A stretch of 6,321 nucleotides of DNA from Lachnospiraceae bacterium (GTDB taxonomy: Bacteria; Bacillota; Clostridia; Lachnospirales; Lachnospiraceae). Shown here piece after piece: positions 1-4,648 of the stretch. Location: the NCBI GenBank assembly GCA_031285465.1, contig JAITWD010000032.1:1-6321 (forward strand), written 5' to 3'. Within the stretch, counting starts at the first letter, position 1. Each line of letters starts with the position of its first letter. Both the position numbers and the translations under genes were made by a program. The notes under the pieces were generated by a model. It was not told the DNA's origin and did no database searches. It was given only the letters and a program-made list of their open reading frames with translations.

Positions 1-1605
1 ATGAATCAATTATATAAACATACTCAGATGCAAGATACCTTTGGCATCATTATGCTCGCATTGGTCAACAATGAGCCAAAGATCATGAACCTGCTGGATA
101 TGTTGAATTATTATCTGACCCATCAGGAAGAGGTGGTTACCCGCCGCACCAAATATGATCTTAATAAGGCAGAAGAACGTGATCATATCGTTCAAGGTCT
201 GCTGATAGCGCTTGACTTTATTGATGAGGTTATTAAGATCATTAGGGGTAGTCAGACAACGGCCATCGCTAAAGAACGCTTGATGGAGCGTTTTGGTTTA
301 AGCGAAGCGCAGACCCAGGCGATCGTTGAGATGCGTCTGCGTGCTCTTACCGGTCTTGAGAGGGAAAAGCTGGAGAATGAGCATCAGGAATTATTACTTA
401 GAATTACAGAGTTAAAAGCTATTTTAGGTGACAATAAAATATTGTTACGGGTTATTAGGGAAGAAATAATGATCATTTCCGAAAAATTCGGTGATGATCG
501 TCGCAGTCAGATCGGTTTCGATGAGTTTGATATTTCGATGGAAGATATTATCCCCCGTGATAATACTATTATAGCCATGACCAGTCTTGGCTATATTAAG
601 CGCATGACTATCGACAATTTCAAATCACAAAATCGCGGTGGTAAAGGAATAAAGGGAATGCATACCATCGAAGACGATTATATCGAAGATCTGTTGATGA
701 CCACCACCCACCATTATATTATGTTTTTCACTAATTTTGGTCGGGTTTATCGGCTTAAAACATATGAAATACCTGAATCAGGGCGGACTTCAAGGGGTAC
801 GGCGATAATAAATCTTTTGCAGCTTAATCCGGGAGAAAATATCTCGGCGATCATCCCTATCAAAAATTATGAAGAAAATACCAATCTCTTCATGATAACC
901 AAGAAGGGTATTGCCAAGAAGACCCACATTATGGAATACAGTAATGTCCGTAAAAATGGTCTTAATGCGATTAATCTGCGCGAAGATGATGAATTGATCG
1001 AGGTTAAGATAACCGAGGCTAAAACAGAAATTTTCCTGGTAACCAAAAATGGAATGTGTATCCGCTTTAAAGAAACCGATGTCCGGGCAACCGGTCGCTC
1101 CTCAATGGGAGTAATCGGAATAAATCTATCCGATGATGATGAGGTAGTGGGAATGCAGCTCGATCATCAAGGTAATTCCTTATTGATCGTTTCGGAAAAT
1201 GGTATGGGTAAGCGTACTATTCTGGATGAATTTACTATTCAGAAGCGAGGCGGTAAAGGGGTTAAGTGCTACAAGGTCACTGATAAAACCGGCTATGTTT
1301 TAGGGGTCAAGGCAGTGGATGACGATCATGAAATCCTGATGATCACCACCGGTGGCACAATGATCCAGCTACGAATGGAAGATATTTCTACTCTGGGAAG
1401 GATTACATCTGGTGTTAGAATGATCAATCTTGACGGCGATGTTAAGGTGGCTAAAATAGCCAAGGTTAGGGAGCGGGTATCGGATGGTAATCAGGAATAT
1501 GAAAATATTGATGATGCTATGGAGGATATTCCAGAAGAAGAACGTAATCGCCGGATTGAGATTCCTGATGAACCAATAACCTTACCGGTCGAGGAAGAGG
1601 AGTAG
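1..1605 (+). CDS. gyrA: DNA gyrase subunit A, C-terminal part (5' end outside window)
   Basis: GyrA is the DNA-cutting and DNA-wrapping subunit of the A2B2 gyrase that introduces negative supercoils using ATP. The 534 visible residues match GyrA from the end of the breakage-reunion domain onward. The opening (LYKHTQMQDTFG) and VVTRRT near residue 46 belong to the long coiled-coil region, and LTGLEREKLE near residue 116 ends it. The C-terminal DNA-wrapping beta-pinwheel follows, with six blade repeats starting near residues 197, 247, 303, 351, 401 and 451. Blade 1 carries the GyrA box QNRGGKG (210-216) and blade 5 a second near-canonical copy, QKRGGKG (414-420). The tail is acidic (ends VEEEE), as in many GyrA proteins. 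Full-length family members have about 820-875 residues, so roughly 300 N-terminal residues, including the catalytic tyrosine and the quinolone-resistance region, are missing. The ATG at position 1 is an internal Met, not the true start. No convincing terminator follows the stop codon. Confidence 0.97.
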   Translation: MNQLYKHTQMQDTFGIIMLALVNNEPKIMNLLDMLNYYLTHQEEVVTRRTKYDLNKAEERDHIVQGLLIALDFIDEVIKIIRGSQTTAIAKERLMERFGLSEAQTQAIVEMRLRALTGLEREKLENEHQELLLRITELKAILGDNKILLRVIREEIMIISEKFGDDRRSQIGFDEFDISMEDIIPRDNTIIAMTSLGYIKRMTIDNFKSQNRGGKGIKGMHTIEDDYIEDLLMTTTHHYIMFFTNFGRVYRLKTYEIPESGRTSRGTAIINLLQLNPGENISAIIPIKNYEENTNLFMITKKGIAKKTHIMEYSNVRKNGLNAINLREDDELIEVKITEAKTEIFLVTKNGMCIRFKETDVRATGRSSMGVIGINLSDDDEVVGMQLDHQGNSLLIVSENGMGKRTILDEFTIQKRGGKGVKCYKVTDKTGYVLGVKAVDDDHEILMITTGGTMIQLRMEDISTLGRITSGVRMINLDGDVKVAKIAKVRERVSDGNQEYENIDDAMEDIPEEERNRRIEIPDEPITLPVEEEE

Positions 1606-1639
1606 TTTTTAAAAATTATTGGAAAGATAAAATAAGTAC

Positions 1640-1668
1640 TTGAAGAAGTAAAAGCGATGTTGTATTAT
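1640..1668 (+). promoter_or_regulatory. Candidate sigma-A promoter P1 for the ABC-F leader
   Basis: TTGAAG (1640-1645) and TATTAT (1663-1668) are separated by 17 bp, matching 4 of 6 and 5 of 6 consensus positions. Transcription would begin near 1675, about 30 bases before the mini-ORF that has a strong Shine-Dalgarno. AT-rich DNA gives many chance matches, so the spacing and the position upstream of the mini-ORF are the main support. Confidence 0.4.
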
Positions 1669-1707
1669 TAAGGTCAGTAAACATTATCGGATTAACGGAG
1701 GAAGCCA

Positions 1708-1728
1708 ATGATTATTATTTCTTGCTAA
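1708..1728 (+). CDS. Candidate leader peptide MIIISC (six codons)
   Basis: An ATG at 1708 opens a six-codon frame (M-I-I-I-S-C) ending in TAA at 1726-1728. It is preceded by GGAGG at 1697-1701 with a 6-nt gap, one of the best Shine-Dalgarno sites in the window and hard to explain otherwise because nothing longer starts there. Genes for antibiotic-resistance ABC-F proteins are often controlled by very short upstream ORFs on which drug-stalled ribosomes change leader folding, so this is a natural candidate sensor. Against this, the terminator hairpin lies about 225 bases downstream, farther than in typical leaders, and no intervening antiterminator was identified. It could also be a remnant of a lost gene start. 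Confidence 0.35.
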   Translation: MIIISC

Positions 1729-1746
1729 TGTTAGTTAATTAGAATA

Positions 1747-1773
1747 TTGAATATACGGTCACGATTATATAAT
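1747..1773 (+). promoter_or_regulatory. Candidate promoter P2 with perfect TATAAT
   Basis: A perfect -10 hexamer, TATAAT (1768-1773), is preceded by TTGAAT (1747-1752) with a 15-bp spacer, shorter than the optimal 17. If used, transcription would start near 1780, giving a leader of roughly 285 nt to the ABC-F start codon that includes the terminator but excludes the mini-ORF at 1708. The -10 element overlaps the left arm of an all-AT inverted repeat (1767-1775 with 1793-1801). Confidence 0.25.
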
Positions 1774-1810
1774 TATTTTTATTTCGCGATACTAATTATA
1801 TTATTAAGTA

Positions 1811-1903
1811 ATGGCTCGACCTATTTTTAATATTCAGGCAGGAATAATAACCGGTGTCACTCAGAAGTTGATCAGATCATTTATGATAATTATTGTATTT
1901 TAA
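1811..1903 (+). CDS. Possible 30-codon upstream ORF, unrecognised
   Basis: ATG at 1811 opens a 30-residue frame (begins MARPIFNIQAG, ends SFMIIIVF) with TAA at 1901-1903, about 50 bases before the attenuator hairpin. Its position between P2 and the terminator would suit a leader ORF, and the C-terminal end is hydrophobic with three consecutive Ile residues. There is no clear Shine-Dalgarno (only AAG upstream) and no family is recognised, so it may be a chance open frame. Confidence 0.15.
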   Translation: MARPIFNIQAGIITGVTQKLIRSFMIIIVF

Positions 1904-1953
1904 TAGTATTTTATGATACTTTAATTACATTAAGTGTATTTTGAAAAAGCCTT

Positions 1954-1988
1954 TAAGGTGCGGAAATTATTTCTGCACCTTATTTTTT
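1954..1988 (+). terminator. Intrinsic terminator, likely attenuator before the ABC-F gene
   Basis: Bases 1954-1966 pair with 1970-1982 to form a 13-bp stem, all Watson-Crick except one G-U (1962-1974). The core is AAGGTGC with GCACCTT, and the loop is three bases (1967-1969). Six T residues follow at 1983-1988. This is a textbook Rho-independent structure. It is about 350 bases after the gyrA stop and only about 75 bases before the ABC-F start codon, so a conditional terminator in the ABC-F leader is more likely than a gyrA terminator. It could in principle serve both roles. Confidence 0.8.
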
Positions 1989-2051
1989 ATGTGCACAGAT
2001 GTGTAAGGAAATTATTTGCCTGTAATCCAAGTTTGCAGGTGCAGGAAAGGC

Positions 2052-2056
2052 AGGGA
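2052..2056 (+). promoter_or_regulatory. Ribosome-binding site fixing the ABC-F start
   Basis: AGGGA at 2052-2056 lies 7 nt before the ATG at 2064, with a further purine-rich run AGGAAAGG at 2043-2050. This favours the ATG over an in-frame TTG at 2016, which also has an AAGGA (2005-2009) at suitable spacing but would add 16 residues not expected in the family. Confidence 0.65.
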
Positions 2057-2063
2057 TATTAGC

Positions 2064-3539
2064 ATGGCACAGATAAGTGTAGTTGATTTAACCTTTTACT
2101 ATGATGGTAGTTACGATAATATTTTTGAAGATACCACCTTTCAAATCGATACCGATTGGAAGTTAGGATTTATTGCCCGAAATGGCCGCGGTAAGACCAC
2201 TTTTCTCAATTTATTGCGGGGAAAGTATGAATATGAGGGGACTATTTCCGCTCCTGTATCGTTCGATTATTTTCCATATGACGTTGCACATAGAGAAAGT
2301 GATACTATCGATGTGGTAGCAGATTTTGATCCGGATTATGAGTTTTGGAAGGTGTGTCGGGAACTAAATTTATTGGAAGTGGATACCGATGTTTTGTATC
2401 GGCCATTTCAGACCTTGAGTAATGGAGAGCAGACCAAGGTGATGCTGGCGGTTTTATTTTCCAGAGAAAATAATTTTCTGCTCATCGACGAGCCGACCAA
2501 TCACCTTGATATGGCATCACGGGCTTTGGTTATGGATTATCTCAATAAGAAAAGTGGGTTTATTTTGGTTTCGCATGACCGCTCATTTATGGATGGTTGT
2601 GTAGATCATGTTTTGGTGATCAACCGGTCAAATATTGAGGTACAGAAAGGTAATTTTAGTTCCTGGTGGGAAAATAAACGGCGACAGGATAACTTTGAGC
2701 AGGAGGAAAATGAGCGGTTAAAGGGTGACATTAAGCGATTGACTGCTGCTGCCAAAAAGGCTGGTAACTGGGCCGATCAGGTTGAAGCCACTAAGATAGG
2801 TCACCGCTCTATGGACCGTGAAAAATCGATTGATACCCGTGCCTATATCGGTGAAAAATCCCGCCGGATGCAACAGCGACGTAAGAATCTGGAAAAGCGG
2901 CAGGAAAAGGAAATAGAAGAAAAAAGTAGGTTGCTTAAAAATATTGAAACGGTGGATGAGTTAAAATTATTACCTAAGCGGCATCATAAGGAGGTTATTG
3001 TCAGGATGGAGGATGTGACCATCGCTTATGATGATGAGGTGGTATTGAATGGGTACTCAATGACGATAGCAAATGGTGAACGGGTTTTATTACAGGGGAA
3101 GAATGGGAGCGGAAAAAGCAGTATTATTCGCGAGATAATAGGTAATCATGATCATCAGGCAAGTGGGCTGATAATTTCTTATGTGCCACAGGATGCATCT
3201 TTTTTGCGAGGGAGCATCATTGATTATGGAGAGGAACAGGGAATAGATGAAACGGTTTTCATGATGTTACTACGGAAACTTGATTTTTCGCGGGTACAAT
3301 TGGAGCGGAATATGGAAGAGTTGAGTGGGGGACAAAAGAAAAAGATTTTGCTGGCGGCAAGCTTATGCACGCCAGCTCATCTTTATGTGTGGGATGAACC
3401 GCTTAATTTTATCGATGTCTTTTCGCGGATGCAGATCGAAAATCTATTGCTAAAGTTTGAGCCAACCGTGCTGATGGTGGAGCATGATCGGGTATTTGTA
3501 GAGCGGATTGCTACCAGGGTCATTAGTTTGAAAAATTAA
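2064..3539 (+). CDS. ABC-F ATPase, Lsa-like ribosomal protection protein
   Basis: This is a soluble protein of 491 residues with two ABC ATPase domains and no membrane segments. It resembles Lsa-type antibiotic-resistance ABC-F factors, which bind the ribosomal E site and dislodge lincosamides, streptogramin A and pleuromutilins; drug range here is inferred. Domain 1 has Walker A ARNGRGKT (38-45), signature LSNGE (118-122), Walker B with DEPTNHLD (142-149) and switch His171. A charged helical linker spans about 203-306 and would reach toward the peptidyl transferase centre. Domain 2 has GKNGSGKS (345-352), LSGGQ (420-424), DEPLNFID (444-451) and His474. Length, linker and second Walker B fit Lsa proteins. 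Domain 1 departs slightly: the first Walker A Gly is Ala38 and the signature has Asn120 instead of Gly, while both catalytic Glu residues (143, 445) are kept. A terminator-bearing leader precedes it. A role in translation unrelated to drugs remains possible. Confidence 0.9.
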   Translation: MAQISVVDLTFYYDGSYDNIFEDTTFQIDTDWKLGFIARNGRGKTTFLNLLRGKYEYEGTISAPVSFDYFPYDVAHRESDTIDVVADFDPDYEFWKVCRELNLLEVDTDVLYRPFQTLSNGEQTKVMLAVLFSRENNFLLIDEPTNHLDMASRALVMDYLNKKSGFILVSHDRSFMDGCVDHVLVINRSNIEVQKGNFSSWWENKRRQDNFEQEENERLKGDIKRLTAAAKKAGNWADQVEATKIGHRSMDREKSIDTRAYIGEKSRRMQQRRKNLEKRQEKEIEEKSRLLKNIETVDELKLLPKRHHKEVIVRMEDVTIAYDDEVVLNGYSMTIANGERVLLQGKNGSGKSSIIREIIGNHDHQASGLIISYVPQDASFLRGSIIDYGEEQGIDETVFMMLLRKLDFSRVQLERNMEELSGGQKKKILLAASLCTPAHLYVWDEPLNFIDVFSRMQIENLLLKFEPTVLMVEHDRVFVERIATRVISLKN

Positions 3540-3542
3540 AAA

Positions 3543-4586
3543 TCATAAGACCGGTCGCTCTTTTATAGGCATCAATAAATCTAATTGTAGCGACCGGTCA
3601 AAATCATCCGCTGTCCACAAGTAATGATGAAAAGCATCCAGATGCTCTTCCATTAATCCATGCATACATTCAGGGTCACCCCAGGCGATTTCATATTTAT
3701 CATGATTATTAGCCCACTCATAAAGCCATTCCCATTCTTCAAAAGCGCCAAAGGGGATCATATGAGCGGCATAAAGTCCACCTGGGAAGGACTTTTTAAA
3801 AAAGCCCTCGGGGATTTCCATATCATTAGGGATGGTCACCCACCGTTCATAGCCATGATCATCGCTATTATGCGGCGGATTTCCATCCGGTGAATTGAAG
3901 CCATAATGCCGAAAGTCAGGCTTTATGGTTGCTAAATCACTCTTTTTAATAAAATCAAAAAGTAAATTTCCAGTTTCGGTTTCCGGTTCACCACCGATGC
4001 GATGGATCGACGCGACGGTAGCAGGGGGCAGATAGACGATCCGTACCTCTTTGTCTAAAAGCCGTCCCATTTGCTTATCCGCTTGGGTCAAATCTTTGAA
4101 AGTGTGGTTAGGGTCTTCAGTAGTTTGGCTTGAATTGATCATTAGTTTTTCCTCCGATAATGTGTTTTTGGGGAGGGATAGTACATCAATTAGCGAAGTA
4201 ACAGGACTGTTTTCGAGCCAGTCAAGCTGCAATTGAATATTAGCCTTTTCATCCAGCTCACTAACCAGTTGGCCAAGAATAGATTTTATCAACGAAAGTG
4301 CCGTTATCTCTTGATCAATCTGCTCAATAGCGTGCTCAAAGGTACTGATCACACGAATGGCATCGTTGCTTCTAAAAATCTCACTGATCTGCTTTATGGG
4401 TATGCGTAGCTTTCGCAAAACCATAATCTGGCGCAACCGTAAGATGGTAAGCTTATCGTAGACCCGATATGCATATCCCTCTTTGCGTTGACTACTGATC
4501 AGCCCGATCCGCTCGTAGTAACGGAGCATCCGGTTAGAAATCCCCGTATTTTTTGAAACAATATTTCCTGTTAGTAAGTTCTCCAT
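3543..4586 (-). CDS. MerR-family regulator with GyrI-like effector-binding domain
   Basis: This 347-residue transcription factor has an N-terminal MerR winged helix-turn-helix (about residues 5-72, including the family motif RMLRYYERIGLI at 19-30 and the wing YRVYD). A dimerisation helix follows (about 75-125), then a variable stretch. The C-terminal effector domain of the GyrI/AraC-binding type spans about 180-345, with YERW near 246, FPGGLYAAH (267-275) and MEEHL (312-316). Such proteins sense small hydrophobic or cationic molecules and untwist promoters with long spacers. The start at 4586 is chosen because GGAGGG (4594-4599) lies 7 nt upstream; an in-frame ATG at 4601 would coincide with the predicted transcription start and has no ribosome-binding site. 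The promoter at 4608-4638 suggests autoregulation. The stop codon lies 3 bases from that of the convergent ABC-F gene. The ligand is unknown. Confidence 0.9.
   Translation of the reverse strand: MENLLTGNIVSKNTGISNRMLRYYERIGLISSQRKEGYAYRVYDKLTILRLRQIMVLRKLRIPIKQISEIFRSNDAIRVISTFEHAIEQIDQEITALSLIKSILGQLVSELDEKANIQLQLDWLENSPVTSLIDVLSLPKNTLSEEKLMINSSQTTEDPNHTFKDLTQADKQMGRLLDKEVRIVYLPPATVASIHRIGGEPETETGNLLFDFIKKSDLATIKPDFRHYGFNSPDGNPPHNSDDHGYERWVTIPNDMEIPEGFFKKSFPGGLYAAHMIPFGAFEEWEWLYEWANNHDKYEIAWGDPECMHGLMEEHLDAFHHYLWTADDFDRSLQLDLLMPIKERPVL
3549..3599. repeat. 11-bp inverted repeat at the ABC-F/MerR convergence
   Basis: GACCGGTCGCT (3549-3559) is the exact reverse complement of AGCGACCGGTC (3589-3599), separated by 29 bases. 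Each arm contains the 8-bp palindrome GACCGGTC. On the minus strand the second arm is followed by a T-rich run (beyond 3548) that spans the MerR stop codon, so it could end MerR transcription. On the plus strand it starts 10 bases after the ABC-F stop but lacks a T tract. Because it lies within the last MerR codons, translating ribosomes would compete with folding. A shared 3'-end structure is possible but unproven. Confidence 0.5.
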
Positions 4587-4593
4587 GATGTCA

Positions 4594-4599
4594 CCCTCC
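4594..4599 (-). promoter_or_regulatory. Shine-Dalgarno of the MerR gene
   Basis: GGAGGG on the minus strand lies 7 nt before the ATG at 4586. It overlaps the codons that follow the alternative ATG at 4601, which argues that 4586 is the true start. Confidence 0.8.
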
Positions 4600-4607
4600 A
4601 TAACCGA

Positions 4608-4638
4608 AGTATAAAGTACGACACGGTGTTCAAGTCAA
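4608..4638 (-). promoter_or_regulatory. MerR-type promoter with 19-bp spacer and central dyad
   Basis: Reading the minus strand, TTGACT (4638-4633) and TATACT (4613-4608) are separated by 19 bp. Each hexamer matches 5 of 6 consensus positions, but the spacing is 2 bp too long for ordinary sigma-A use. This overlong spacer is the defining trait of promoters activated by MerR-family proteins. ACAC-G-GTGT (4621-4629) forms a short dyad near the middle of the spacer, where a MerR dimer would bind. Transcription would begin near 4601. The promoter lies just after the stop codon of the upstream PAS-GGDEF-EAL gene. A second TTGACT (4645-4640) abuts the first as a tandem 7-bp repeat. Confidence 0.7.
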
Positions 4639-4648
4639 TAGTCAATAT

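Larger units (their letters stand above)
1606..2063. other. AT-rich intergenic leader between gyrA and the ABC-F gene
   Basis: This 458-base stretch is clearly richer in A and T than the flanking genes and encodes no sizeable protein. It holds two sigma-A-like promoter candidates (1640-1668 and 1747-1773), a six-codon ORF with a strong Shine-Dalgarno (1708-1728), a 30-codon ORF without one (1811-1903), and a terminator-type hairpin (1954-1988). Short repeats are also present. TTTATGATA occurs at 1880-1888 and 1910-1918, exactly 30 bases apart. GGAAATTATTT occurs at 1962-1972 and 2007-2017. A 9-bp all-AT inverted repeat pairs 1767-1775 with 1793-1801. The length and the terminator before the gene suggest a regulated 5' leader for the ABC-F gene rather than a decayed gene, though decay cannot be excluded. 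Confidence 0.7.

Noticed and set aside
10..195. 61-codon minus-strand open frame inside gyrA
   Set aside because: Shadow of the gyrA coding frame with no recognisable protein or ribosome-binding site.
1606..1615. TTTTTAAAAA palindrome right after gyrA as a terminator
   Set aside because: All A/T with no loop and no GC stem; not a credible Rho-independent terminator.
1893..1920. Third promoter-like pair TTGTAT and GATACT with a 16-bp spacer
   Set aside because: Only 3 of 6 and 4 of 6 consensus matches in very AT-rich DNA; weaker than the two candidates upstream.
1989..2025. Tiny ORFs after the terminator (ATG at 1989, five codons; ATG at 1999, eight codons)
   Set aside because: No ribosome-binding site for either; they lie downstream of the terminator and are too short to separate from chance.
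1934..2062. GTG-initiated open frame of 42 codons running through the terminator and ending just before the ABC-F ATG
   Set aside because: No Shine-Dalgarno, it reads through a strong terminator hairpin, and no recognisable protein character; likely chance.
2016..2063. In-frame TTG start with AAGGA upstream, extending the ABC-F protein by 16 residues
   Set aside because: The extension is Cys/Arg-rich and unlike family N-termini; the ATG at 2064 gives the expected Lsa-like start and has its own AGGGA site.
3660..3893. Plus-strand open frame inside the MerR gene
   Set aside because: Antisense shadow of a well-supported gene with clear domain motifs.
4051..4236. Plus-strand open frame inside the MerR gene
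   Set aside because: Antisense shadow; low-complexity Ser-rich translation with no support.
4587..4601. Longer MerR start at the ATG at 4601
   Set aside because: It coincides with the predicted transcription start and lacks a Shine-Dalgarno, whereas the ATG at 4586 has GGAGGG 7 nt upstream.
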